Positions 42,294-51,063 of a DNA stretch of 52,101 nt are shown here, one piece after another. The DNA is taken from the NCBI GenBank assembly GCA_003223455.1, contig QHVE01000099.1:30426-82526 (forward strand), read 5' to 3'. The notes beneath the pieces are model-generated. The model was not told the DNA's origin. It saw nothing but the letters and a program-made list of their open reading frames with translations, and made no database searches. Position numbers and translations under genes: made by a program. Source of the DNA: Gemmatimonadota bacterium (GTDB lineage: Bacteria; Gemmatimonadota; Gemmatimonadetes; Gemmatimonadales; Gemmatimonadaceae). Positions within the stretch are counted from its first letter, which is position 1. Each line of letters starts with the position of its first letter.

Positions 42294-42746
42294 TCAGGTC
42301 TGATGACTGCCGCCAGGCTGCGAGATCTTCTCGACCACCTTTTCCGCCTGCTTGTCCTTACCCTGCATGCGCACGACATCCGCCTGCGCGACGACGCCGA
42401 CCAGCGAGCCGCGCTCGTCGACGATCGGGATGCGCCGCACCTGCTCGCGTCCCATGAGCTCCATCGCCGCTTCGACCGTATCGTTCGGGCTGCAGGTCTT
42501 CACGCCACCCGACATGATCTCGCTCACGGGGGCGTCCGTCGCGCGGCCCTCGGCCACGGCGCGAATCGCGATGTCGCGATCCGTCACGACCCCGACGAGG
42601 CGGCCGCGCGTCTCGGCACCGCCCACGCGCTCGACGACCGGCACCAGACCGACGTCCTCCTCCTTCATCACCTGGGCGGCTTCCGACACCGACGTGTCCG
42701 GGGACACGGAGCGCGGATTCTTCGACATGATCTCGGAGATCTTCAT
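42294..42746 (-). CDS. CBS domain protein
   Basis: A 150-residue protein of two CBS motifs and little else. ATG 42746 has AGAGGAAGG upstream. CBS1 spans ~1-65 (KISEIMSKNPRSV ... GVVTDRDIAIRAV) and CBS2 ~72-130 (VSEIMSGGVKTCSPNDTVEAAMELM ... LVGVVAQADVV). Paired CBS motifs bind adenine nucleotides such as AMP, ATP or NAD and report energy state. It is divergent from glutamine synthetase I with a 95-nt gap. Confidence 0.92.
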   Translation of the reverse strand: MKISEIMSKNPRSVSPDTSVSEAAQVMKEEDVGLVPVVERVGGAETRGRLVGVVTDRDIAIRAVAEGRATDAPVSEIMSGGVKTCSPNDTVEAAMELMGREQVRRIPIVDERGSLVGVVAQADVVRMQGKDKQAEKVVEKISQPGGSHQT

Positions 42747-42841
42747 GGCCTTCCTCTTTGCTGAGGTGCGTGCTGACGTCCCGGCAGTCGGGGCAGGGAA
42801 TCCCCCCGGGCAACTGACGTGCCGAACACGGGGGCAGCGCG

Positions 42842-44239
42842 TTGACAGCACGCGAGTCTCCGGCGAGCATTGTCGGCGTGCCTGAATCCCGTGCGCTGTT
42901 ACCCGACCTGAAGGGCGCCACCGCGAAGGACGTCCTCGAGATCGCTCGGAAGAACAACGTCCGCTTTCTGCGGCTTCAGTTCACCGACATCCTGGGCGTC
43001 AACAAGAACGTCGAGATCCCCGCGTCGCAGTTCGAGAAGGCGCTCACCGGCGACATCATGTTCGACGGCTCGAGCATCGAGGGGTTCGTGCGGATCGAGG
43101 AGAGCGACATGCTGCTCGCGCCCGATCTGTCGACCTTTCGGATCTTCCCGTGGGGGGATCCGGACTCGCGCGTCGGCCGGCTCATCTGCGACATCAACAT
43201 GCCCGACGGCTCGCCCTTCCCAGGCGACCCACGCGGCGCGCTGAAGCGCGTGATCGCCGACGCCGCCGAGCTCGGCTTCACGATGAACGCGGGGATGGAA
43301 GCCGAGTTCTTCATGTTCAAGCGTGGGCCGAACGGGGAGTCGTCGACCGAGACGCACGATGTCGGTTCGTACTTCGATCTGGCGCCGGTGGACCTCGGCG
43401 AGGATGCGCGGCGCGCCATCGTGGACGACCTCGAGCAGATGGGCTTCGAGGTGGAGACGGCGCACCACGAGGTGGCGCACGGCCAGCACGAGATCGACTT
43501 CCGGTACGCCGACGCACTGACGACGGCGGACAACATCGCGACGTTCCGGTTCGTGGTGAAGGCGGTGGCGCAGCGATTCGGGCTCGCGGCGTCGTTCATG
43601 CCCAAGCCGATCTTCGGGCAGAACGGCAGCGGGATGCACACGCATCAGTCGCTGTTCCGCGGCAAGCAGAACGCCTTCTGGGACCCGAAGGCGCAGTGGG
43701 AGCTGAGCGAGACCGCGCTGCACTACATCGGCGGCCTGCTGCGCCACGCGCGCGGGTGCTGCGCGATCACCAACCCGCTCGTAAACTCGTACAAGCGGCT
43801 GGTGCCGGGCTACGAGGCCCCGGTGAACGTCGCGTGGAGCATGCGGAACCGGTCGCCGATGCTGCGCATTCCGGAGCGGCGTGGGCTGGGAACGCGCGTG
43901 GAGCATCGCGTGCCTGATCCGGCGGCCAACCCCTACTTGGCGCTCGCGGTGATGCTGGCGGCCGGGATCGATGGGGTGCGCACCAGTGCCGATTATCGGG
44001 AACCGGTGAACGAAAACATTTGGGAAATGAGCCACCGCGAGAAGCGGCGGCTGCGGATCGACGACCTGCCGCACGACCTGAACGAGGCGTGCAACGAGCT
44101 GGAGAAGAACGACGTCATCACCTCGGCGCTCGGCGACCACATCGCGCAGCACTTCCTGGCGGCGAAGCGGCAGGAATGGCGGGAGTACATCTCCCAGGTG
44201 TCGCAGTGGGAGCTGGACAACTACCTCGGGAAGTACTGA
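42842..44239 (+). CDS. glnA: Glutamine synthetase type I (GSI-alpha-like)
   Basis: A 465-residue enzyme that joins glutamate and ammonia to glutamine using ATP. Motifs: FTDILGVNKNVEIP, FDGSSIEGF, the MEAEFF metal ligands, the NGSGMHTHQS loop, KRLVPGYEAPVNVAWS and NRSPMLRIP. The adenylylation-site Tyr block of enterobacterial GSI is not seen, which fits the Bacillus/alpha type regulated by feedback rather than covalent change. TTG 42842 is chosen for a GGGGG tract 7 nt upstream; GTG 42878 is an in-frame alternative. A second, larger synthetase (GSIII) lies 4.4 kb downstream on the other strand. Confidence 0.95.
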   Translation: MTARESPASIVGVPESRALLPDLKGATAKDVLEIARKNNVRFLRLQFTDILGVNKNVEIPASQFEKALTGDIMFDGSSIEGFVRIEESDMLLAPDLSTFRIFPWGDPDSRVGRLICDINMPDGSPFPGDPRGALKRVIADAAELGFTMNAGMEAEFFMFKRGPNGESSTETHDVGSYFDLAPVDLGEDARRAIVDDLEQMGFEVETAHHEVAHGQHEIDFRYADALTTADNIATFRFVVKAVAQRFGLAASFMPKPIFGQNGSGMHTHQSLFRGKQNAFWDPKAQWELSETALHYIGGLLRHARGCCAITNPLVNSYKRLVPGYEAPVNVAWSMRNRSPMLRIPERRGLGTRVEHRVPDPAANPYLALAVMLAAGIDGVRTSADYREPVNENIWEMSHREKRRLRIDDLPHDLNEACNELEKNDVITSALGDHIAQHFLAAKRQEWREYISQVSQWELDNYLGKY

Positions 44240-44378
44240 GCATCGACGGCTGGGGCCTCTAGCGACTCCGCAGCGCGGCGGTACAATGGATGTCCCCGGG
44301 CTCGATTAGACCTTGGTAGCATAGGATATCCGCAGGTTCGAGTAGACTTTCGCGTCAAACCTCGTTCGGAAAGGTCCC

Positions 44379-44642
44379 ATGGCGCTACGAGAGCTGCGCG
44401 ACGAAAGCGGTGTGCTCTGGACGATCTACGACGTCCATCCGAGCACAGTGCGGCATGGAACGCTGCAGGTTCGGGAGGAGCTCGCGTCGGGGTGGCTCTG
44501 CTTCCAATCGGAGGCGGCGAAGCGACGCTACGTGGGGATCCCGTCTGATTGGGAGCGGTTGGACGACGGATCGCTCATGGCGCTGATGACCGCAGCCGCA
44601 CTCGTCACGGCCGACAACACGCTCAAGCAGCCGCGCAGCTAG
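44379..44642 (+). CDS. Small hypothetical protein
   Basis: An 87-residue protein from ATG 44379 with GGAAAGG six nucleotides upstream. It begins MALRELRDESGVLW and has a middle GWLCFQSEAAKRRYVGIP; the C-terminus is helical. Small proteins with this RELRDE...GWLCF...KRR pattern look common in this phylum, but I cannot name a domain. The 139-nt gap after glnA contains weakly tRNA-like words but no complete fold. Confidence 0.7.
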   Translation: MALRELRDESGVLWTIYDVHPSTVRHGTLQVREELASGWLCFQSEAAKRRYVGIPSDWERLDDGSLMALMTAAALVTADNTLKQPRS

Positions 44643-44703
44643 GCGACGCGCGCGCTGCCGGCTTCGGCCGGAACTTCCCGCATTGGCGCGCGGTACATCA
44701 GGT

Positions 44704-45120
44704 GTGACGCCCACGCGCCGCGCCTTCGCCTTCGTGCCATCGACGATCGCACTGATCGTCACGCTGCTCGCGAGCAGTGCCGGCATCGCCGTGTCGTTCG
44801 CCAGGGCGCAGGCCACGCCCGCCGCGACCCAGGCGCCGACCCACGCACGCGTCGATCGCGCGGATGGCCGAGGGACCGAGCCGAACGAGCCGGCTCGTAC
44901 GCTCTTCCTGCACACGCAAGCCACGGCGACGGGGCGGATTCACGCGCCGTACATGACCGGCGGCGATGGTGCACGGGGCGCCGTCGCGCTCCGTGCCGAG
45001 CGCGCCACGCTGGCACCGGGCGCGCTGCGCGCACCGGGCGCGGCCGTCGACGCACGCCGCGACGGCCTCCCATCGCCGGGCCAGCCCGCTCCCTCCTCGC
45101 GCGCGCCTCCGATCGGCTGA
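44704..45120 (+). CDS. Hypothetical exported protein, low support
   Basis: About 138 residues from GTG 44704 (TTG 44683 is an alternative). A hydrophobic segment (STIALIVTLLASSAGIAVSF) near the start could be a signal peptide or anchor. The rest is Ala/Pro/Arg/Thr-rich with no motif, probably disordered. Codon use is not distinctive in this GC-rich DNA, so the gene may be spurious; the signal-like N-terminus is the main argument for it. Confidence 0.4.
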   Translation: MTPTRRAFAFVPSTIALIVTLLASSAGIAVSFARAQATPAATQAPTHARVDRADGRGTEPNEPARTLFLHTQATATGRIHAPYMTGGDGARGAVALRAERATLAPGALRAPGAAVDARRDGLPSPGQPAPSSRAPPIG

Positions 45121-45287
45121 CGCCGACGCGCGCGTGCCATTCGGGCACGCACAGCGCGTCCTTCGCGCATCACACACGTCTCGCCGCACGCGCCGGTCGC
45201 AACGACCGGCGCAGATCGCGCGAGGCGAGCGTGCGCCGCCGAGCATCTGCCGAGCGCGCGCATGCATCACACGAGAGGAGCCGCACG

Positions 45288-46098
45288 ATGAACAACGTCA
45301 AAGTCTTCGTGCTGATGGCCGCGCTGACCGCGCTGTTCATGGCCATCGGGGATGGTGATGGCGCTGCTGTTCGCCGGCGCGACGAACTTCTTCATGTACT
45401 TCGCGTCCGACAAGCTGGTGCTCCGCATGTACGGCGCGCAGACCGTCACCGCGGCCGAGGCACCGGAGCTCCACGCGATGGTCGATCGGCTGCGCCAGCG
45501 CGCCGGGCTTCCGATGCCGACGCTGGCGGTCGCGCCGCAGGCGCAGCCCAACGCCTTCGCGACAGGGCGCAACCCCGAGCACGCCGTGGTGTGCGTGACG
45601 GAGGGAATCCTCCGCCTCGTGAGCCGCGAGGAGCTCGAGGGGGTCCTGGCGCACGAGCTCGCGCACGTCAAGAACCGCGACATGCTGCTGCAGACCGTCA
45701 CGGCGACGATGGCGGCGGCGATCAGCAACCTGGCCTGGATGGGCATGTTCACCGGCGGCCGCGACGACGACGAGGGAGGCAATCCGATCGCAGGATTGCT
45801 GATGGTGATCCTCGCGCCGATCGGGGCGTCGCTCGTCCAGCTGGCGATCAGCCGGCAGCGCGAGTTCAAGGCGGACGAGGTCGGCGCGCGAATCAGCGGC
45901 CGCCCGCTCGCGCTGGCGAGCGCGCTGCGCAAGCTGGACGCGGGCGCGCACCAGATCCCGATGCACGTATCGCCCGCGGCGGCGCCGCTCGCGCAGGTGG
46001 ACCCGCTCGCGTTCAGCGGCGGCAGTGTGGCGAAGCTCTTCTCGACGCATCCGCCGACGGCGGAGCGCGTCGCACGACTCCAGGCGCTTGCCGCCTGA
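45288..46098 (+). pseudogene. htpX: M48 protease HtpX, frameshifted near 45350
   Basis: Behind a strong AGAGGAG site, ATG 45288 starts the expected first helix (MNNVKVFVLMAALTALFMAIG). At the GGGG at 45348-45351 the frame changes, and the second helix (MVMALLFAGATNFFMYFASDK) is read in the next frame to the stop at 46098. The protease domain is intact there, with HELAH in GVLAHELAHVKNRD and the third ligand further on (QREFKADEVG). In relatives a short Gly-rich loop joins the two helices, so a small deletion, not just one extra G, is likely. HtpX degrades misfolded inner-membrane proteins. Starting at ATG 45352 would lose helix one and the ribosome site. Confidence 0.85.
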
Positions 46099-46152
46099 CA
46101 TGCACGCCCTCATCATCTCCTCACTCACCCGCTCGATGGAGCAAGAGGCGAC

Positions 46153-46431
46153 ATGACCATGCACACGACCTGGAAGCCGCTCCCGGAGCCCTACGACATC
46201 AACGACAACGGGAAGCTCGATCCACGCGAACGGCGCGCGCTTCCGGACAGCGCGTTCGCGTTCCCGAGCCAGCGGGAGCTGCCGCTGGTAGACGCCGAGC
46301 TGACGCGCGCGGCGATCGACGAGCTGCACCAGTTCTATGGTGCGTCGATGGAGGAACGACAGCTGGCGGCGAACAACATCCGCGCTGCGGCTCAGCACTA
46401 CGGCATCACGGTCACCGAGCTGGCCCTGTAG
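46153..46431 (+). CDS. DUF6582-like small protein
   Basis: A 92-residue protein from ATG 46153, with AGAGG upstream. The block KLDPRERRALPDSAFAFPSQRELPLVDAE, followed by a helix EERQLAANNIRAAAQHYGI, matches small proteins usually found in phage-derived or solute-response contexts (DUF6582-like). The N-terminal DINDNGKLD could be a single EF-hand-like loop by chance. It lies 54 nt after htpX and is followed by a strong hairpin. Function unknown. Confidence 0.7.
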   Translation: MTMHTTWKPLPEPYDINDNGKLDPRERRALPDSAFAFPSQRELPLVDAELTRAAIDELHQFYGASMEERQLAANNIRAAAQHYGITVTELAL

Positions 46432-46446
46432 CGGCGAGAGCGCCCA

Positions 46447-46487
46447 AACGAAGGCGGAGCGAGCACGATGCTCGCTCCGCCTTCGTT
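46447..46487. terminator. Bidirectional terminator, 19-bp perfect stem
   Basis: AACGAAGGCGGAGCGAGCA pairs perfectly with its complement around a CGA loop, then CGTTCGG follows. It lies between the DUF6582-like gene (plus) and the flotillin gene (minus), which converge, and can serve both. Confidence 0.8.
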
Positions 46488-46512
46488 CGTTCGGCCATCG
46501 AACCTCAGCGAC

Positions 46513-47837
46513 TCAACGCCGTGACGTGCCACTCGGCGAAGGAGCGGGCGGAGGAGCGACCGGCGAGACGCCGGGCGGCGCGCTCACGCCGTTCGATCCC
46601 AGGTCGCCGAGCACGCCACCCTTCGCCACGAGCTGCGCCGCGAGCACGGTCTGGATGACGCTCGCGATCTGGTTCGTCGCGCCATTCGCTGCACCGCCAT
46701 TCTCGCCCCCGGAGATCGTGATCAAGCGCGCTTCGGCCAGCGCGTCGGCGATCTTGGGCGCGATGATCGGGAGCATCTCGATCTGCCGGTAGCGGAAGTA
46801 GCTCTCGCCGCCGGCGGCGATCGCCTGGTTCACCTTCTCGATCGACTCCGCCTGCGCAGCAGCGACGGTGCGGATGCGGATCGCCTCTGCTTCGGCCGCG
46901 GCCTGCGCTTCGATCGTGACACGCTCGGCGTCGGCGCGCGCCTGCGCGATCTGCGTCGCGTCCAGCTCGGCGACGCGCTGCACGCCCATCGCCTCCTGGC
47001 GCTTCGCTTCCGCCTGCGCGACGAGCGCGGCGTTGGCCGCGCGCGTCTGCTCCAGCTCGCGCTGCTTGTCGGAGATGTTGCGCTCGGCCTCGAGCTGCGC
47101 CTCCTTGGCGCGGCGGGCCTGCTGTGCGGAGACGATGTCGGCCGTGGCCTGTGCCTCGGCGGCGGACATGCGGCGCCGCGCGTCGGCCACCTCGCTCTGC
47201 ACGACCTTGATGTTGAGCGAGTTGAAGATCAGCCCGAGGTCGGTGAGCTCGCGCGAGCACGCCTTACGGATGATCACGGCGAGCGGATCGTCGTCGTCCT
47301 CGAGGGGATCGCCGGTCGGCGTCGTGACGAGGGCGCGCGGCGTGGCCGGCGCGACCGCCGTGCCGGACGACGTGCCCGGCGCGATCGCGGGAAGTGCGCG
47401 CGACGGACCCTTGGCGGAGAAGAGTTGGTGCTCGAGAGCAGATCGGTGATCGTGTTCATCTGATCGACCTCGGGCTTGGCGAAGAAGCGGTTCGCCGCCG
47501 TCTTGATCAGCTGATCGGTGTCACCCACGGAGACGATCGCGCTGGCGAGCACGCGTACCTTGATCGGCTGCGGCGTACCGTTCTCGTCGAGATCCGCCGT
47601 CTGATCGGTGATGTCGAGGTCGACGTTGATCACCTTGCTGGAGATCGTCGTGCCCGTCGTGAGGAGCGGGATCTCCTTGGACTTGCCGGGGCCGCGATAG
47701 ATGACGGTGCCGCCGGCCAGCCAGCTCACGAGGCGGATGGTGCCCGCCTCGACATTGCGAAGAAACGACGCGACGATCATCGGCAGCACGACGAGCACAC
47801 CGAAGACGACCGCGGCGATGAGAATGAGCGAGTTCAT
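46513..47837 (-). pseudogene. SPFH/flotillin family protein (YqiK-like), frameshifted near 47420-47430
   Basis: From ATG 47837 a membrane-inserted N-terminus (LIAAVVFGVLVVLPMIVASFL) and the SPFH domain (GTTISSKVINVDLDITDQTADL ... ANRFFAKPEVDQMNTITDLLSS) are in one frame. Near AGCACCAACTC the sense continuation moves to another frame, where LFSAKGPSRALPAIAPG, an acidic DDDD linker and IIRKACSRELTDLGLIFNSLNIKVVQSEV follow, then the flotillin coiled coil. Restoring one base (or one CCAA unit) rejoins the frames without other loss. Flotillins organise membrane microdomains. It lies 28 nt after the partner YqiJ-like gene. Confidence 0.85.
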
Positions 47838-47865
47838 ACGGGGAAGGGTTTAGGATGACATCCGG

Positions 47866-48555
47866 TCACCGGTCGGGGATCCGAACGGTGCAGCGATGTC
47901 GTGCGGCGTCGATGCTGGAAACGCGGACCAGATCACCCGAGCGAACGCGCGCGCCGCGCGCGCGGTCATCCGCGGAAAGCGTAGCGAGCAACTGCACGAC
48001 CTGCCCGTCGACGTCGAGCGCGACGAGCCCCTGGCCGTTGGCGTCGAAGCCCATGACGGCGCGCGCGTCGTCTTCGATCGCGCTCTCGAGCGTGGCCGCT
48101 GGCGACGACTCGAAGCGGAAGAGCATGCGCCAGAGCGGGCCGACGAGCAGGCCTTCGAAGGCGGCCGCGGCGAGCACCGCGGCACCGGCGCGCCACGGCT
48201 CGCCGAGCGGCGACGCGAGCAGTCCACCCGCACCGAAGCCGACGAGCAGCGCGAACAGCACGCGCGGTGAGAGGAGCGAGAAGAACAGTTGCGCGGGTGC
48301 GGGATGCGCGGGTGCGCTCTGCGCAGCCGCGTGGTGCGCGGCTGCGCCGTGGGCGTGGCCCGCGTGCATCTCGGCGGTATGCGCCTGGCCGGCGTGGCCG
48401 GGGCCACCGTGGCCATTTCCGCTGTGCGCGTGACCGCCATGTCCGGCGTGTCCGCCGTGCCCATGTCCGACGTGTCCGACATGAGAGAGGCCGCCGATCG
48501 CCATCGCGGCGAGGCCAGTACCGCCCAGCGCGAGGCAAAACCCATAGACGTCCAT
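47866..48555 (-). CDS. YqiJ-like OB-fold membrane protein with His-rich loop
   Basis: A 229-residue membrane protein from ATG 48555. A first helix (CLALGGTGLAAMAIGG) is followed by a striking loop (~25-77) with 16 histidines in Gly/Ala context (repeated GHGGH, AGH and AHGAAAHH units). Two more hydrophobic segments (LFALLVGFGAGGLL and AAVLAAAAFEGLLVG) follow, then a C-terminal OB-like domain (~170-229, VRSGDLVRVSSIDAARHRCTV). This matches the NfeD/YqiJ type partners that pair with flotillins, and the flotillin gene is next downstream. The His loop is not part of the family core as I know it and suggests binding of Zn, Ni, Cu or Co. Confidence 0.75.
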   Translation of the reverse strand: MDVYGFCLALGGTGLAAMAIGGLSHVGHVGHGHGGHAGHGGHAHSGNGHGGPGHAGQAHTAEMHAGHAHGAAAHHAAAQSAPAHPAPAQLFFSLLSPRVLFALLVGFGAGGLLASPLGEPWRAGAAVLAAAAFEGLLVGPLWRMLFRFESSPAATLESAIEDDARAVMGFDANGQGLVALDVDGQVVQLLATLSADDRARGARVRSGDLVRVSSIDAARHRCTVRIPDR

Positions 48556-48620
48556 AGCTACAAATACTACGTGCCGAGCGGCCGCTTGGTGACGGGTCAC
48601 CCGGTGGGGTGTGGACGCAC

Positions 48621-48654
48621 GAAGGGCACGCCGGCAGAGGCCGGCGTGCCCTTC
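48621..48654. terminator. Perfect 15-bp hairpin after glutamine synthetase III
   Basis: GAAGGGCACGCCGGC (48621-48635) pairs exactly with GCCGGCGTGCCCTTC (48640-48654), loop AGAG, about 32 nt after the GSIII stop. No T-tract is present on either strand. Confidence 0.55.
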
Positions 48655-48685
48655 AGGTGCTTCACCCGTCAACCGTTCGGGCTGC

Positions 48686-50911
48686 TCACACCGGGAAGAG
48701 GATCTCCCGGTACTTCGGCAGCGGCCAGCATTCGTCGGACACGCTGAGCTCGATCTGGTCGCTCACCTCGCGCACGGCGAGCATCGAATCCGCGCCGGTG
48801 CTGGTGAGGAACTTCGCCTGCTTGGCGAGGTCGTCGTGCAGCCCCTCGGCCTTCTCGATCGCCTCGCCGAGCGCCTTGCGACGCTCGCGCAGCGACTCGA
48901 TAAGCGCACCGAGCTCGTTGGCCGCCGCGACCTGCGGCACGATCTTGATGCCGGCCGTGACCGCGTTCGCCGCCGACGCCGCGAGCGTGGCCCCGTACTC
49001 GAACGCCGCCGGCAGCACGAGCGTGTCGACGATCTCCTTGAGTGTGTGCATCTCGATGAGGATGTCCTTCACGTAGCGCTCCATGCGGACATGGTAGCGC
49101 GACTCGAGCTCCTCCTTCGTGAAGATGCCCAGCTTGGTGAGCAGCGACTTCGCCTGACGCGTGTTGAGCTGCTCGAGCGCCTCCGGGGTGCGACGCAGGT
49201 TCGGCAGGCCGCGCTTCGCGGCATCCTTGACCCACTCCTCGGAGTAGTTGTTCCCCTCGAAGCGGATCGCGGCGGTCTCCTTGAACACCTCGCGCACCAC
49301 GGCGAGCACCGCATCCTCGACCGGCTTGTTCCGCTTGGTGGTTGCCTTCACCTGCTCGATCATCTCACCGAGCACTTCGGCGACGGCCGCGTTGAGCAGC
49401 ACGATCGGGAAGGCGATCGATGCCGACGAGCCGACGGCGCGGAACTCGAACTTGTTCCCCGTGAAGGCGAAGGGCGACGTACGGTTGCGGTCCGTATTGT
49501 CCTTCTCGACTTCGGGGAGCTTGGCGACGCCGAGCTTGATCATCGCCTGCGCCGCGTTCGCCGACGTCTTGCCCGCGGCGATCGACTCGATCATCGCCGT
49601 GAGGCTCTGGCCCATGAACACCGAGATGATGGCCGGCGGCGCCTCGTTCGCGCCGAGGCGATGCTCGTTGCCGCTCGACGCGATGCCCGCGCGCAGGAGG
49701 TTGGCGTGACGATGCACGCCCTTGAGCACTGCGGCGAGGAACACGAGCAAGCGGATGTTCTGGTGCGGGGTCTTGCCGGGCTTGAGCAGGTTGAAGCCGT
49801 CGAGCTCCGTGTTGTCCGCCGAGATCGAAAGCGACCAGTTGCAGTGCTTGCCGGACCCGTTGATACCGGCGAACGGCTTCTCGTTGAGGAGCGCCTGCAG
49901 GCCGTGGCGCAGCGCGACCTTCCGCAGCGTCGCCATGACCATCTGGTTGTGATCGACGGCGATGTCGGTCTCCTCGTACATCGGCGCCATCTCGAACTGC
50001 GACGGGGCGACCTCGTTGTGCCGCGTGACGATCGGCACGCCGAGCTTGTACAGCTCGTGCTCCGCCTCGGCGATGCACGCCTGGATGCGCTCCGGGATGC
50101 CGCCGAAGTAGTGGTCCTCGAGCTGCTGTCCGCGCGCCGGTGGAGCGCCGACGAGCGTGCGGCCCGCCATGACGAGGTCGGGACGCAGCGCGAAGTGGCC
50201 GCGATCGATGAGGAAGTACTCCTGCTCGGGTCCGAGCGTGGTGAAGACACGATGCACGCCCTTGTCGCCCAGAAGCTCGAGAAGCTCGATCGCCTTGGCG
50301 GAGAGTGCGTCCGAGCTGCGGAGCAGCGGCGTCATCTCGTCGAGCGCTTCACCGTGGTAGCCGATGAAGACCGACGGAATGCACAGCGTGCGCGTGCCGC
50401 CCGACTCGACGATGAACACCGGGCTGGCCGGGTTCCACGCCGTGTAGCCGCGCGCCTCCCATGTCGCACGGAGACCGCCCGAGGGGAAGCTCGACGCATC
50501 GGGCTCGCTCTGGATGAGCTGTGCACCGGTGAACGACTCGAGGGGCTGGCGATCGTCGTCGAAGTTGAGGAAGGCGTCGTGCTTCTCGGCGGTGAGGCCG
50601 GTCTGCGGCTGGAACCAGTGCGTGAAGTGCGTCACGCCGCGGCTGATCGCCCATTCCTTGATGACCTGCGCGACCGTGGGCGCGATCTCGAGATCGAGCT
50701 TCTTTCCGTGCCGGATGGCCGCAACGAGCTTGGCGTACACGTCCTTCGGCAGCTTGTCGCGCATCTGGCGCGCGCCGAAGGTGTTGATCCCGAAGTAGGC
50801 CGAGGTCGGGAGCTGACCGGGGCCGTCGCCGTTGTTGCTGGGTGACTTGGGCAGGCGCGAGACCATGTCACGCAACGAGGACTTACGCGAAGGGTGTGCG
50901 GGGGCGGTCAT
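48686..50911 (-). CDS. glnN: Glutamine synthetase type III
   Basis: A 741-residue enzyme, the normal size of GSIII, which is much longer than GSI. The core motifs are present: THWFQPQTGLTAEKHDAF, GPEQEYFLIDRGHF, RHNEVAPSQFEMAP, LNEKPFAGINGSGKHCNWS and DRNRTSPFAFTGNKFEFR. The C-terminal ~100 residues are the helical domain unique to GSIII. The ATG at 50911 gives a family-like N-terminus. The enzyme makes glutamine for nitrogen assimilation alongside GSI. An AT-rich upstream region (50912-51063) holds a plausible promoter and a dyad. Confidence 0.95.
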   Translation of the reverse strand: MTAPAHPSRKSSLRDMVSRLPKSPSNNGDGPGQLPTSAYFGINTFGARQMRDKLPKDVYAKLVAAIRHGKKLDLEIAPTVAQVIKEWAISRGVTHFTHWFQPQTGLTAEKHDAFLNFDDDRQPLESFTGAQLIQSEPDASSFPSGGLRATWEARGYTAWNPASPVFIVESGGTRTLCIPSVFIGYHGEALDEMTPLLRSSDALSAKAIELLELLGDKGVHRVFTTLGPEQEYFLIDRGHFALRPDLVMAGRTLVGAPPARGQQLEDHYFGGIPERIQACIAEAEHELYKLGVPIVTRHNEVAPSQFEMAPMYEETDIAVDHNQMVMATLRKVALRHGLQALLNEKPFAGINGSGKHCNWSLSISADNTELDGFNLLKPGKTPHQNIRLLVFLAAVLKGVHRHANLLRAGIASSGNEHRLGANEAPPAIISVFMGQSLTAMIESIAAGKTSANAAQAMIKLGVAKLPEVEKDNTDRNRTSPFAFTGNKFEFRAVGSSASIAFPIVLLNAAVAEVLGEMIEQVKATTKRNKPVEDAVLAVVREVFKETAAIRFEGNNYSEEWVKDAAKRGLPNLRRTPEALEQLNTRQAKSLLTKLGIFTKEELESRYHVRMERYVKDILIEMHTLKEIVDTLVLPAAFEYGATLAASAANAVTAGIKIVPQVAAANELGALIESLRERRKALGEAIEKAEGLHDDLAKQAKFLTSTGADSMLAVREVSDQIELSVSDECWPLPKYREILFPV

Positions 50912-50941
50912 GGGAGCGGGCTGAGGAATGGACGGCTGGAC

Positions 50942-51055
50942 TGCACAAATTGCACGAAGTGGTGACCAATGTAGCCATAATTGGTCTAACAAAGCAAGGA
51001 TTTACGCTGAAAACTGCAGGATGAGCATCAGTTTCAGTCGAAATTGCACAAAATG
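50942..51055 (-). promoter_or_regulatory. Putative glnN promoter and dyad
   Basis: The region is unusually AT-rich for this DNA. On the minus strand TTGCTT and TACATT are separated by about 18 nt and resemble -35/-10 boxes. An inverted repeat GACCAAT-N9-ATTGGTC (50964-50986) overlaps them. The octamer TGCACAAA occurs near both ends (50943 and 51045). A nitrogen-responsive regulator could bind here; that is inference. Confidence 0.45.
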
Positions 51056-51063
51056 CGGCCCAA

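Noticed and set aside
42842-42870. TTGACA at 42842 as the -35 box of glnA
   Set aside because: No convincing -10 follows at 16-18 nt and the same bases fit a TTG start codon with an upstream G-rich ribosome site.
44300-44345. tRNA-like words TTGGTAGC and GGTTCGAGT before the small gene at 44379
   Set aside because: The D-like and T-like words are only about 24 nt apart, there is no anticodon stem and no acceptor pairing, so no tRNA can be drawn.
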